A stretch of 49,015 nt of DNA from Bacteroidales bacterium (GTDB lineage Bacteria > Bacteroidota > Bacteroidia > Bacteroidales > UBA12077): assembly GCA_013138975.1 (NCBI GenBank), contig WTBR01000023.1, positions 1 through 49,015 of the forward strand, in the 5' to 3' direction. Shown in pieces: positions 17,465-26,325 of the stretch. How positions within the stretch are numbered: position 1 is the stretch's first letter; each line of letters begins with the position of its first letter. The translations under genes were made by a program, and so were the position numbers. The notes beneath the pieces were generated by a model. The model was not told where the DNA came from, did not search any database, and worked only from the letters and a program-made list of their open reading frames with translations.

Positions 17465-17495
17465 CAATAGTATTAAATATTTTAATAAAAGTCAA
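17465..17495 (-). promoter_or_regulatory. Candidate promoter of the SPFH operon
   Basis: Reading the minus strand: TTG (17495-17493), 20 bases, then TACTATTG (17472-17465), one mismatch to TAnnTTTG. The predicted start falls inside the adjacent palindrome, an arrangement expected for repression by occlusion. Confidence 0.5.
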
Positions 17496-17505
17496 GTTTT
17501 TATCA

Positions 17506-17536
17506 TAAAAAAAGAGATGACATCTAATATCATCTC
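17506..17536 (-). terminator. Rho-independent terminator after the sigma factor operon
   Basis: On the minus strand GAGATGA pairs with TCATCTC (17536-17530 with 17520-17514) around a nine-base loop, followed by an eight-T run. It ends the transcript of the 62-aa gene and insulates the SPFH operon promoter. Confidence 0.8.
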
Positions 17537-17560
17537 CTGAAAGTCTTACGTAATCAATAT

Positions 17561-17749
17561 TTAAGAATAGTTTCTAGCAAAATCAATTACATTATCAACT
17601 ATTCTGTCCGGTATCTTTTTGGTATTTTTTTCTATAAAAGCAAGTATATTATTAAACTCACTTAAGTCATATTCTCCTAAATCATTAAATATCAACTCAC
17701 TTTCATTAAAATTACTATAAAGATAAATTAGAGTAGAATTTTTCACCAT
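17561..17749 (-). CDS. Small acidic protein downstream of ECF sigma factor
   Basis: 62 residues, ATG start, 87 bases after the sigma factor gene and followed by a strong terminator. The sequence has an N-terminal LIYLYSNFNESE, an acidic centre and a C-terminal helix PDRIVDNVIDFARNYS. Small proteins ending with a similar xxNILNFARxY helix follow sigma factors in other Bacteroidales, from memory. No membrane segment or anti-sigma zinc motif is seen. A role in modulating the sigma factor is inference from position only. Confidence 0.6.
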   Translation of the reverse strand: MVKNSTLIYLYSNFNESELIFNDLGEYDLSEFNNILAFIEKNTKKIPDRIVDNVIDFARNYS

Positions 17750-17836
17750 AGGCTAAAATAAGTTTTAATTTATCTTTAGAACGCTTATGGCAATTTCTTT
17801 ATTATATCTTACTCTAACTTTTTTTATATTTTTATC

Positions 17837-18427
17837 TTAAGCTACAGTTAAACTCAAATTTTTCTCTTCAACTAATTTTCGCAAATTAATTAAAGCATAT
17901 CGCATTCGGCCTAAAGCTGTATTTATACTAACATTTGTTTGCTCTGATATTTCTTTAAAACTTAAATCCATAAAATGACGTAATACAATTACTTCTTTTT
18001 GTTCATCAGGTAAAAATTCTACTAATTGACGAACATCCGACATGATCTGTTCATGAATAATGTCTTCTTCAATTGTATTATCGGAGAAACGTGGAGAATT
18101 AAAAATATCAATTTCATATTCATCATTAGAAAAAGTTTTCTTTTGTTTCTCTTTCCTGAAATGATCAATAATTAAATTATGTGCAATACGAACTACCCAC
18201 GAAATAAATTTACCATTCTCCTGATATTTACCGGCATGCAGTGATTTAACAACTTTAATAAACGTTTCCTGGAAAATGTCATGAGCTAAATGCTCATTTT
18301 TTACCATTAACAAGATATAAGTATAAACTTTATCTTTGTGCCGTTTAACTAAGGTTTCGAAACTAGATTGTTTACCACCAATAAACTGTGTTACCAGTTC
18401 ATGATCGGTGAGTTTTGATTTTTTCAA
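17837..18427 (-). CDS. ECF-type RNA polymerase sigma factor
   Basis: 196 residues with sigma-70 region 2 (FETLVKRHKDKVYTYILLMV; HDIFQETFIKVVKSL; FISWVVRIAHNLIIDHFRKE) and region 4 (LPDEQKEVIVLRHFMDLSFK, then EISEQTNVSINTALGRMRYA), a two-domain ECF layout. The start is TTG at 18427-18425, since the next in-frame Met would remove most of region 2; a strong Shine-Dalgarno AAAGGAGG lies 5 bases before it. It is followed by a 62-aa gene but no recognisable anti-sigma factor. Target promoters unknown. Confidence 0.92.
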   Translation of the reverse strand: MKKSKLTDHELVTQFIGGKQSSFETLVKRHKDKVYTYILLMVKNEHLAHDIFQETFIKVVKSLHAGKYQENGKFISWVVRIAHNLIIDHFRKEKQKKTFSNDEYEIDIFNSPRFSDNTIEEDIIHEQIMSDVRQLVEFLPDEQKEVIVLRHFMDLSFKEISEQTNVSINTALGRMRYALINLRKLVEEKNLSLTVA

Positions 18428-18432
18428 ATCGG

Positions 18433-18440
18433 CCTCCTTT
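18433..18440 (-). promoter_or_regulatory. Strong ribosome binding site deciding the TTG start of the sigma factor
   Basis: AAAGGAGG on the minus strand, 5 bases before TTG. Extended Shine-Dalgarno sequences are uncommon in Bacteroidota, where most genes here show none, so this one supports the unusual start codon and suggests efficient translation. Confidence 0.65.
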
Positions 18441-18603
18441 TTTAATTATTTAAAAAAGTAGAAGTTTAATCGATAAACAATCCTCCGTGTTTTAGGTTAG
18501 AATATAATTAAGTAATTTAGCGCAATATAATTAAAAAAACCATTTAAATCAAAATCAATTAAGATTTGTTAACATTCTTTAATAATATCCTTATTCAAAT
18601 TTT

Positions 18604-21396
18604 ATGCCAAGCAAAGATCAATACATTCATATAAAAGGTGCAAAAGTTCACAATTTAAAAAATATTAGTATTAATATTCCTCGTGATAAGTTTATTGTTA
18701 TCACTGGTGTTTCAGGTTCTGGAAAATCATCATTGGCATTCGACACAATATATGCTGAAGGTCAGAGACGATATGTTGAAAGCTTATCTTCCTATGCAAG
18801 ACAATTTTTAGGTAAAATAAATAAACCTGATGTTGAATTAATACAAGGTATTCCACCGGCAATTGCAATTGAACAAAAAGTAAACACCAGAAATCCAAGA
18901 TCAACAGTTGGAACTTCTACCGAGGTTTACGACTATTTTAAACTTTTGTTTGCCCGAATTGGAAAAACTTTCTCTCCCATTTCAAATAAAATTGTACAGC
19001 GACATTCTGTAACAGATGTTGTAAACTATATTACAGCTTTTAAAGAGAACACAAAACTTTTAATCCTTGCCCCATTTGATCCTAGTAATGGGAAAAGTTT
19101 TGAAGAATACCTTCAAATGCTACATAATGAAGGCATTTCTAGGATTGAGCAAAACTTTGAGATTTTTAAGATTAATGATTTACTCGAAAATTCTACATCA
19201 GTTAATAAGAAAGATCCTTTTAATTTAGTGGTTGACAGAATTAAGGTTGAAACGAACGAAGATTCTTTAAGTCGTTTTGCGGATTCTGTGCAAATTGCAT
19301 TTTCTGAAGGTAAAGGCTATTGTATTATAAAAGCCTTTGGTGATACAAATACATCCGAAACGTTTTCAAATAAATTTGAAGCAGACGGAATTGAATTTGA
19401 AGATCCTACAGTTCATACTTTTAGTTTCAATAATCCTGTGGGTGCCTGTCCTCGATGCGAAGGTTATGGTAAAATTATTGGAATTGACGAAGATTTAGTA
19501 ATTCCAAATAAAGGATTATCTATATACGAAGAAGCAATAGCATGTTGGCGTGGAGAAAAAATGCAAGAATGGAAAAATAAACTCATTTATAATGCTGACA
19601 AATTTGATTTCCCAATTCACAAACCATTTTTCGATTTATCTGATGATCAGAAACAGCTACTGTGGACTGGAAATAGCCATTTCTGGGGACTTAATACTTT
19701 CTTTGAACATTTAGAAGAACAAAAGTATAAGATTCAATACCGTGTAATGCTTTCAAGATATCGAGGTAAAACAACTTGTCCAGATTGTAGGGGAACAAGA
19801 TTAAAAAAAGAAGCTTCGTATATTAAAATAGGAAACAATTCTTTACAAGATTTAGTTTTAATGCCAATTGATGAGTTACAGCTATTTTTCAAAAATCTTA
19901 AATTAACCGATTATGAGAAAGATCTTTCTAAACGTATTTTAATTGAAATTAATAGTCGTTTAGATTTCCTTATGAACGTAGGTTTAAGATACTTAACTTT
20001 AAACAGATTATCCTCAACTCTTTCAGGAGGAGAATCACAACGAATAAATCTTGCAACATCGCTTGGAAGCAGTCTTGTAGGTTCTCTATACATTCTTGAT
20101 GAACCTAGCATTGGTTTGCATTCCAGAGACAACGATCAACTTATAACTGTATTAAAACATTTACAGAGAATTGGGAACACTGTTATTGTTGTAGAACACG
20201 ATGAAGATATTATTAAATCGGCAGATGATATTATTGACATTGGTCCTTTTGCAGGAAGATTGGGTGGTGAAATTATTTTTCACGGAAATAGAGAGCAATT
20301 AATTAAAGATAAAAACTCTTTAACAGCAAAATATCTTACAGGTGAAGAATCTATTAGTATTCCCAAACAAAGACGTAAATGGAATAATTTCCTTGAAATT
20401 ACGGAAGCTAGAGAAAATAATTTAAAAAATATATCAGTTAAATTTCCTTTAAATATATTAACAGTAGTTACTGGTGTTAGCGGATCTGGAAAATCAACAT
20501 TAGTAAAACATATATTATCTCCTGCATTAAGTAAAATACTATTAGGAACAGGTGAAAAAACAGGCAAATTCGACAAACTACAAGGTGATATTAAGCAACT
20601 TGAAAGTATTGAATTTGTAGATCAAAATCCTATAGGTAAATCATCCAGATCTAATCCTGTTACATACTTAAAAGCATACGATGAAATTAGAAAGCTCTAT
20701 GCTAATCAGCAGTTATCTAAAATAAATAACTTCAAAGCTTCACATTATTCTTTTAATATTGATGGCGGCCGATGTGAAGAATGTCAGGGTGAAGGTGTAA
20801 TAAAAGTTGAGATGCAATTTATGGCAGACGTCACTTTAATTTGCGATCACTGTCATGGAAAAAGATTTAAAGAGGAAATTCTTGATGTAAGATATCGAAA
20901 TAAAAATATTTTTGATGTACTGGAAATGACCGTAAATGAGGCTATTGAATTTTTTAAAGAGGGAACTGACTCAACCGAAAAGAAGATTGTGAACAAACTC
21001 TCTCCCTTAGCCGAAGTAGGATTAGGATATATTAAACTAGGACAATCGTCAAGTACTTTAAGTGGAGGAGAAAGTCAAAGAGTTAAATTAGCTTCATTTC
21101 TAAGTAAAGAGAATTCTAAGCAATCTACTTTATTTATTTTTGATGAACCAACTACAGGATTGCATTTTCATGATATAAAAAAGCTTCTTGAAGCGTTCAA
21201 TGCTCTAATTTCAAGAGGAAACTCAGTATTAATTATTGAACATAATCTTGAAATAATAAAATCTGCGGATTGGATAATTGATCTAGGGCCAGAAGGTGGC
21301 AAGTATGGTGGAAGTATTATTTTTGAAGGTACACCGGAAGAGTTGATTAAATGTAAAGAATCTTATACTGGAAAATATCTTAAAGAAAAACTGTAG
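18604..21396 (+). CDS. uvrA: Excinuclease ABC subunit A
   Basis: 930-residue damage-recognition ATPase of nucleotide excision repair. Two ABC modules are seen: Walker [10 protein letters not shown] (about 36-44) and GVSGSGKST (about 624), signature motifs LSGGESQR at about 473 and 820, and Walker [11 protein letters not shown] and [10 protein letters not shown]. Zinc-binding cysteine pairs occur at about 281 (CPRCEGYG) with 392 (CPDCRGTR), and at about 723 (CEECQGEG) with 747 (CDHCHGKR). Length and order are those of a complete UvrA. Divergent from the sigma factor; no uvrB nearby. Confidence 0.97.
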   Translation: MPSKDQYIHIKGAKVHNLKNISINIPRDKFIVITGVSGSGKSSLAFDTIYAEGQRRYVESLSSYARQFLGKINKPDVELIQGIPPAIAIEQKVNTRNPRSTVGTSTEVYDYFKLLFARIGKTFSPISNKIVQRHSVTDVVNYITAFKENTKLLILAPFDPSNGKSFEEYLQMLHNEGISRIEQNFEIFKINDLLENSTSVNKKDPFNLVVDRIKVETNEDSLSRFADSVQIAFSEGKGYCIIKAFGDTNTSETFSNKFEADGIEFEDPTVHTFSFNNPVGACPRCEGYGKIIGIDEDLVIPNKGLSIYEEAIACWRGEKMQEWKNKLIYNADKFDFPIHKPFFDLSDDQKQLLWTGNSHFWGLNTFFEHLEEQKYKIQYRVMLSRYRGKTTCPDCRGTRLKKEASYIKIGNNSLQDLVLMPIDELQLFFKNLKLTDYEKDLSKRILIEINSRLDFLMNVGLRYLTLNRLSSTLSGGESQRINLATSLGSSLVGSLYILDEPSIGLHSRDNDQLITVLKHLQRIGNTVIVVEHDEDIIKSADDIIDIGPFAGRLGGEIIFHGNREQLIKDKNSLTAKYLTGEESISIPKQRRKWNNFLEITEARENNLKNISVKFPLNILTVVTGVSGSGKSTLVKHILSPALSKILLGTGEKTGKFDKLQGDIKQLESIEFVDQNPIGKSSRSNPVTYLKAYDEIRKLYANQQLSKINNFKASHYSFNIDGGRCEECQGEGVIKVEMQFMADVTLICDHCHGKRFKEEILDVRYRNKNIFDVLEMTVNEAIEFFKEGTDSTEKKIVNKLSPLAEVGLGYIKLGQSSSTLSGGESQRVKLASFLSKENSKQSTLFIFDEPTTGLHFHDIKKLLEAFNALISRGNSVLIIEHNLEIIKSADWIIDLGPEGGKYGGSIIFEGTPEELIKCKESYTGKYLKEKL

Positions 21397-21406
21397 ACCA
21401 ATAACT

Positions 21407-21440
21407 AAAAGAGCCTGTAATAATTATTACAGGCTCTTTA
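21407..21440. terminator. Intrinsic terminator between uvrA and the convergent secreted protein gene
   Basis: A long perfect stem-loop, AAAGAGCCTGTAATAA with TTATTACAGGCTCTTT. It is flanked by A on the left and T on the right, so it can serve uvrA and the convergent minus-strand gene. Confidence 0.8.
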
Positions 21441-21462
21441 TATATGTTGTTATTTTTATTTT

Positions 21463-21909
21463 TTATTCAGCATTTTCTTTTATTCCAAACATAATTGCTA
21501 CACATCCACTAACTAATTCATCCGATTCTTCTTCACTATTCTTCACTCGTAACGAAATTATTAATTGTTGACTCGATTCTAATTTAAAATCCCATACTCT
21601 GGAATAATCTTTTTTTCTATTATCGTATAAAACATTTCTATTTACATCAAGCACCTGAAACTCAATATCGGGAAGAGCATCAGATCCACATATATAGATT
21701 CTATAATTTTGCCCTGCGTAAAATGTTTTGTATAATTCAGCATCTTCTCCCTCAGTTAAAATAGCAGCATTAAAGTTTCCATCGTGTATATATGGACTAA
21801 GTTCTGATTTACAAACCTTTTTAGCAAAACTTTTACACTGCGAATTACCATAAAAGGGTATTAGTGTTAACACTGTTAATATAATTAATATCTGGTAAAT
21901 TCTTTTCAT
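21463..21909 (-). CDS. Secreted protein of unknown function
   Basis: 148 residues with a signal peptide (MKRIYQILIILTVLTLIPFY, cleavage near GNSQC). The mature domain has three or four cysteines (CKSFAKKVCKSE, YICGSDALPD, SGCVA) and a pattern suggesting a small beta sandwich (FYAGQNYRIYICG; FQVLDVNRNVLYDN; VWDFKLESSQQLIISLRV). I have seen this type annotated only as a Bacteroidota hypothetical. It follows the lipoprotein gene by 14 bases, so both probably act together in the periplasm. Confidence 0.7.
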   Translation of the reverse strand: MKRIYQILIILTVLTLIPFYGNSQCKSFAKKVCKSELSPYIHDGNFNAAILTEGEDAELYKTFYAGQNYRIYICGSDALPDIEFQVLDVNRNVLYDNRKKDYSRVWDFKLESSQQLIISLRVKNSEEESDELVSGCVAIMFGIKENAE

Positions 21910-21923
21910 AACAGAGGATATTT

Positions 21924-22856
21924 TTATAATATATAATTACTTCGTATTACCTTAACTTTATCTTTTAATTCATTATAAGTTGCAGGACTCATAGATATAT
22001 TAGTCTCTGACTTAAGTGTTGTAACATTCGTTTCTTCGTCAGTTACAGGTTCTATTTTTGAAGTTGTAACCTCAATTTTATCAAAAACAGCTTTTAATTC
22101 GTTTACATTAGTCTTTACATTCTGTACGTCTTCATTATCTGAATTCTCATCCAATAAGCTAAGTACTGTAGTTAATGTAAGTTTCTGGTCAATAATACGA
22201 CTTATTAATTCGTTGTTATTAAAATTTGCATCAGCACCAACTAAATTGGTTGCTATATATAAACCTTCAATCCAACCACCTACTAAAACAATTGTCGACA
22301 ATGCCTGTCTATCATTTTCTTCGAAAAATGCACTTGAATTCATAATTGTTTCAGAAATGATATCCATAATAACATCTCTATTATTAATATTTGCTTCTAA
22401 TCTTTCAATAATATTTTCATCAATAGCACCCAGTATTCCTAATCCTTCGGCCATTTTTTTAGAAGCATTCATATAATTAATTGTAGCTTGAGTTTGGTCA
22501 AACAAACTGGCATAACTTAAATCAGTTGTATAAATACCAAGATTTAAAGCCATGCTTTTATTAGTCACATATCTCGAAATATTATCCGTAGAGTTAAGAA
22601 GCTCATCATTATATTTTGCTCCAGCCTGTTTAAGAATCATAGCTGTTTCCAGTGGCGAAGGCAAAGAATAAAAAATTTCCTTAACTGCTTTCACATCCTG
22701 AATTAATTGCTCATCAATTTCGAGTGAATCGAGAGTAATAATATCATCTGAATCATTTGTTTTGTCTTTACCAGAGTTACATCCAAACATCAGTGTTACA
22801 GATACTAACACTACAAAAAGATATAACGCCTTACGATACAATAATTTCATATTCAT
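21924..22856 (-). CDS. Putative lipoprotein
   Basis: 310 residues; signal peptide with lipobox VTLMFGC (Cys about 26) followed by a Ser/Asp/Asn-rich tether. The remaining protein is mostly helical, with LPSPLETAMILKQAGAKYND (about 65-84), LGIYTTDLSYASLFDQTQ and ILVGGWIEGLYIAT-like segments. This pattern is conserved among Bacteroidota hypothetical lipoproteins whose role is unknown. Acidic residues after Cys are compatible with export to the outer membrane, though this is not certain. Upstream of and probably cotranscribed with the 148-aa secreted protein. Confidence 0.75.
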   Translation of the reverse strand: MNMKLLYRKALYLFVVLVSVTLMFGCNSGKDKTNDSDDIITLDSLEIDEQLIQDVKAVKEIFYSLPSPLETAMILKQAGAKYNDELLNSTDNISRYVTNKSMALNLGIYTTDLSYASLFDQTQATINYMNASKKMAEGLGILGAIDENIIERLEANINNRDVIMDIISETIMNSSAFFEENDRQALSTIVLVGGWIEGLYIATNLVGADANFNNNELISRIIDQKLTLTTVLSLLDENSDNEDVQNVKTNVNELKAVFDKIEVTTSKIEPVTDEETNVTTLKSETNISMSPATYNELKDKVKVIRSNYIL

Positions 22857-23080
22857 AATTTGTCGTCTTATTAATTGTTACGAATTTAGAACAATTTGTA
22901 GTAAAAGTAACACTTTTTTTTAAAAAACAAAGCATATCCCCTACAGGTAAACCATATAATACTTAATTTAATTCTTTTTTAGTTCTTTCGAATTTTAAGT
23001 GCTGTTTTTATATAATAAAAAAAATCAATATCAGTGCAGCAAATTATATATGATTAACTAATATTCTAAAGTAATTATTC

Positions 23081-23088
23081 TAAATTTG
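23081..23088 (+). promoter_or_regulatory. Candidate -7 element of the HEAT-like gene
   Basis: TAAATTTG matches TAnnTTTG exactly, 47 bases before the ATG at 23136. No clear -33 element. The rest of 22857-23135 shows nothing else. Confidence 0.35.
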
Positions 23089-23135
23089 CTCCGTTAATAA
23101 ACAAATACTACACATACAATTTTGATAGCTAAAGC

Positions 23136-23642
23136 ATGGATAATAAGGAAATTATTAAAAAACTCAAATCAGAAAATTCATCTATTATTATTGACACTTT
23201 AAAATATATAATTAAAGAAGGTAATAAAGACATATTAAAAGAAGTTATCTATTTAATACAGAAAACAAATGAAACTCTTGTTCGTGACGAAGCAATAAAA
23301 ATAATTGAAAATCTAAAGGATCAAAATAGCGTTCCTATTATTATTGATGCAATAGAAAACTCCGATTATAAAGGTATATTATCTATACTTGTTGCTTCGT
23401 GTTGGAAAAATGGCTTAAATTTCAATCAATATATATCAAGTTTTACTGAAATCTTTATTCAGTCGGAATTTTTATTAGCATTTGAGGCATTTACGGTAAT
23501 CGACAATTTTGATTATATAGATCCTCAATTAGCAAACACCTGCTTATTAAGATTAAAAAGCTGTAAGGAAGATATAACAGAAGATAAGGAAGCTTTATAT
23601 AATGAACTAATTGATATTATGTCTAATCCTAAAAAAGATTGA
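23136..23642 (+). CDS. HEAT-repeat-like cytoplasmic protein
   Basis: 168 residues, all predicted helical. Repeating units such as LVRDEAIKIIENLKDQNSVP followed by IIIDAIENSDYKGILSILVA resemble HEAT repeats, which act as protein-protein scaffolds. No catalytic motif or signal peptide. It is last before an accessory island and stands alone on the plus strand. Partner unknown. Confidence 0.65.
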   Translation: MDNKEIIKKLKSENSSIIIDTLKYIIKEGNKDILKEVIYLIQKTNETLVRDEAIKIIENLKDQNSVPIIIDAIENSDYKGILSILVASCWKNGLNFNQYISSFTEIFIQSEFLLAFEAFTVIDNFDYIDPQLANTCLLRLKSCKEDITEDKEALYNELIDIMSNPKKD

Positions 23643-23747
23643 CACTTTTTCTTTATTTCTTTCTAAAATTAATTATTTATTCAAAACCTCCTAAATGTAC
23701 CACATGCGCTATGTTTTATGATGGTATTGTTAGCTGTTGTATTTTTT

Positions 23748-24485
23748 TTACCACCATGGTATATACAAATTACTTGTCGTACCGCCTTTATTAGATTTAG
23801 ATTTGTTACAACTTTCACATGCTAATTGAATATTACACGGGTCATTTGTTCCATATTTATCAAGAGGCACAATATGGTCATAATTTGCATTTGTTAAAGT
23901 ATTAACTAATCCAGTCAAGTCTGTATTACAAAAAACACATCTTCCTTTTTCTCTATGATAAACTGCAGTCTTTACCCACTTAGTTATATATGCTCGTTTA
24001 ATTGTCCCTTTTTCATTAAGAGACTTTGTAGGAAAATTTGTTTCTTTTACAGTCAGTGCTATTAAGTTATTAAACTCAAGTAGGAACTGTCTATTGGCAA
24101 ATAAAATATAAAAAACTTCTTCTGCCATATAATTAAACAATTCAGCAAATTTATCCGAGTTATTTTCAAACCAATCAATTGGTTCAGGATTATCATCAAA
24201 CTCAATAGGTTCAATATTTATATTATAATTTTCAAATAGCAAATACCATTCTTCAATACTAACTTCATCTATCATATCTCCATCTTTCCTAAAGTATCTA
24301 TGATAGTGATTAAACGCCGTTGTTACTATATATAAATGAAGTAATGTGTCTTTTGAAAACTTGGTAGCAGAATTAATAAAGTATTCTTCATTATAATTCC
24401 ATATTTGAATTTCAGCTTTAACACAATTATCTACAATATCTGCTAATTTGTATATGTTATCAAATTTAAATTCTAATAAGTCCAT
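23748..24485 (-). CDS. HNH endonuclease-domain protein
   Basis: 245 residues starting at ATG 24485; the open frame runs three codons further to a TTG, which is less likely. The C-terminal domain is a Cys-type HNH nuclease: CVFC (183-186), YDHIVPL with Asp203/His204, and CESCNKSKSNKG (223-226 plus the final N/K). The N-terminal 160 residues are helical and acidic with no known match; they may bind a partner or DNA. The gene stands in an accessory region beside a REP transposase and has no methyltransferase neighbour, so a free-standing or mobile role is as likely as restriction. Confidence 0.85.
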   Translation of the reverse strand: MDLLEFKFDNIYKLADIVDNCVKAEIQIWNYNEEYFINSATKFSKDTLLHLYIVTTAFNHYHRYFRKDGDMIDEVSIEEWYLLFENYNINIEPIEFDDNPEPIDWFENNSDKFAELFNYMAEEVFYILFANRQFLLEFNNLIALTVKETNFPTKSLNEKGTIKRAYITKWVKTAVYHREKGRCVFCNTDLTGLVNTLTNANYDHIVPLDKYGTNDPCNIQLACESCNKSKSNKGGTTSNLYIPWW

Positions 24486-24497
24486 AATAACCAAAAT

Positions 24498-24530
24498 CCC
24501 CGCTACCGCACGATTTCATCGTGTGGTTTT
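24498..24530 (-). repeat. REP hairpin, left flank of RAYT gene
   Basis: CCCCGCTACCGCACGAT, loop TTC, ATCGTGTGG, then T-rich. It is an imperfect palindrome with a GC-rich tail, and its reverse complement is nearly identical to the element at 25133-25164 on the other side of the transposase gene. Confidence 0.8.
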
Positions 24531-25083
24531 ATTTAGCAACAATAACATCATTTAATATACCCTTTTCTCCACTATAATCTCTTGCACTACTATAAACATA
24601 ATCCTCCGGTTTGTAAACCAAACCTTCTTCAACAGGATTATTATGAATATAGTTGATTTTTTCAGCAATTACCTTATTGCTCCACAATTCGATTGGTTTG
24701 TTGTCATGTCTCCAAAATTGATATTTCTTAACATTAGAAGATTTTGTTCCTGCTTTTAAAAACTGAGCAATTAACCATTCTTTTCTACTCTCTTTGGGAT
24801 TATCAATAATTGCTTGAACAATAGACTTGCTGGTAAACCTTTTATAATCACCTATTAACAATTGTGGCTTTTGCCCCTTTACACTTCTAAAAATCAAATG
24901 AATATGATTTGTCATGATACACCATGCAAAAATTTCCATGCCTTTTTCTTTTTGACAATAATGTAAACTATCAATTAAAATATTCTTGTATTCGTTTCTA
25001 GTAAAGATGTCTAACCATTCTACAACCGCAAAACTTATAAAATATGCCCCTTCCGGATTATGAAATTTATAATTACGACTCAT
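24529..25083 (-). CDS. REP-associated tyrosine transposase (RAYT)
   Basis: 184-residue member of the Y1 HUH transposase family. The metal-binding HUH motif is CIMTNHIHLIF (His60 and His62) and the catalytic tyrosine is Tyr145 in EKINYIHNNPV, followed by the usual DYVYSSARDY. RAYTs are domesticated relatives of IS200/IS605 TnpA that nick REP palindromes. Full length and apparently intact. Its two flanking REP hairpins lie in inverted orientation, and the left one touches the stop codon. Confidence 0.92.
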   Translation of the reverse strand: MSRNYKFHNPEGAYFISFAVVEWLDIFTRNEYKNILIDSLHYCQKEKGMEIFAWCIMTNHIHLIFRSVKGQKPQLLIGDYKRFTSKSIVQAIIDNPKESRKEWLIAQFLKAGTKSSNVKKYQFWRHDNKPIELWSNKVIAEKINYIHNNPVEEGLVYKPEDYVYSSARDYSGEKGILNDVIVAK

Positions 25084-25132
25084 TTATCAAATATAAAGAA
25101 TTTTATAATAAAGAATTGCTAAAATATTATAT

Positions 25133-25164
25133 AAACCACACGATACAATCGTGCGGCAGCGGGG
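25133..25164 (+). repeat. REP hairpin, right flank of RAYT gene
   Basis: AAACCACACGAT, loop ACA, ATCGTGCGGCAGCGGGG. Stem of nine pairs with one wobble. Inverted relative to the left copy, so the transposase gene is symmetrically bracketed, as in a REPtron. Confidence 0.8.
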
Positions 25165-25487
25165 GGTTCGGTAGCTTTTCGCTGATTTTAGTTTTCATCA
25201 TAAATCAAAAGCTTATGGTATTTACAAGCCACATTTTAAAAAGTAAGTTTAAACCCTAACTTATGGATTTGACTCAAAAACTGTTCTTTACAATAGTATT
25301 CACATTATGATTATTTCAAGTTAAATGCTTATTTTTAGGCTTCTTATTATATGATATTATTATCAAAAATTGATTCCACAATATATAAGGTATACCTTCA
25401 GGTTTAGTTCAACATAAAGCACATATTCGGGTAAACCGAAAACGATGCTTAATTGTTATGGTGCGTTAATTCCAGATTGTTAATTAT
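25165..25487. other. Intergenic region without a recognised gene
   Basis: 323 bases between the right REP hairpin and the lipoprotein stop. No ORF on either strand has family support. The only structure noted is the 18-base element ATTGTTATGGTGCGTTAA at 25452-25469, repeated inverted at 27226-27243. Confidence 0.6.
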
Positions 25488-26312
25488 TTATGATTCTCTC
25501 AATTTACTATATGCATTTTCATACCAATCTGCCTTTTGAATTACAAAATCATATTCTGTAGTTGGAGTATCAATCTCAACTATTTTAAATTTAATAGTTC
25601 CACCTTTCATTAGAATTCCATGAACTTTCCGTGAAGTAGTCTTATCGAAAGTGAGTCTATCAGAATAATTAGTCGCTGTCAATTTAAACCTATTTCCATC
25701 CTTATCTTGTATTAATACTCGATAACTTTCAGACGAATATGCCTTAACTGGATTATTACCTGCATATTCATATAATTGTATAGAAATTTTATAGGAACCT
25801 GTTATAAGAAAGTCAATATTTAGTCTTGAATTTTCTGTTGCTGTGTTACTGAATGTTCCTTGTATTGACTTAGCATTTGTAATATATCCTTGATTTGTTT
25901 TTTCCCCAAACTCATCTACATAATAGTTAACACTCCACATGCCAGTATTATTTAGATTTTCAAGTCGAATTCTCTCTTTTTCTTCAGCTTCTTTTCTCTT
26001 TTCTTCAATTAGCTCTTCTTTTTCAATTTTCACAAGCATTATCTTGAAATCTTCATTTTTAGGTGATTCAGGGTGCTTTTTAGACAATGATTCAATATTT
26101 TGTTTTGCGACAGAATAGTCTTTTTCAGAATAAGCTTTTTCTACGTTAGCAATTAGTTTTTCTGCTCCGTTTAAACATTCTTCTAATTCAATTTTTAGTT
26201 GCGCATTTTCTGCTTGTAGTTTATCATAATCAGATTGAGAAACACAACTTGTAATAATTGTCATTACTACAATTACATAAATAATTTTTCTAAATTTCAT
26301 CATAACTATCAT
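25488..26312 (-). CDS. Coiled-coil lipoprotein of unknown function
   Basis: Up to 274 residues; the first ATG encodes MIVMMKFRK, and initiation at the fourth or fifth codon is equally possible. A lipoprotein signal with lipobox IITSC is followed by a coiled coil (YDKLQAENAQLKIELEECL), then a helical region rich in Lys/Glu to about residue 120 (EEKRKEAEEKERIRLENLN), and a C-terminal beta-rich domain of about 150 residues (GMWSVNYYVDEFGEKTNQGY onwards). I do not recognise this last domain. It follows the nuclease-like gene by 9 bases and is bounded by GTGCGTTAA sequences. Confidence 0.7.
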   Translation of the reverse strand: MIVMMKFRKIIYVIVVMTIITSCVSQSDYDKLQAENAQLKIELEECLNGAEKLIANVEKAYSEKDYSVAKQNIESLSKKHPESPKNEDFKIMLVKIEKEELIEEKRKEAEEKERIRLENLNNTGMWSVNYYVDEFGEKTNQGYITNAKSIQGTFSNTATENSRLNIDFLITGSYKISIQLYEYAGNNPVKAYSSESYRVLIQDKDGNRFKLTATNYSDRLTFDKTTSRKVHGILMKGGTIKFKIVEIDTPTTEYDFVIQKADWYENAYSKLRES

Positions 26313-26316
26313 TTTT

Positions 26317-26325
26317 GTGCGTTAA
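26317..26325. repeat. Gene-boundary repeat GTGCGTTAA (one of two direct copies)
   Basis: This nonamer recurs at 25461-25469. The two copies bracket the lipoprotein gene; the one here contains the stop codon of the nuclease-like gene. A variant, GTGCATTAA, occurs in the opposite orientation at 27226-27234. Confidence 0.4.

Noticed and set aside
18701..20576. Several minus-strand frames inside uvrA
   Set aside because: Shadows of a strongly conserved coding sequence.
25044..25259. Plus-strand open frame across the right REP hairpin
   Set aside because: Runs opposite the start of the RAYT gene and through the REP; no protein character.
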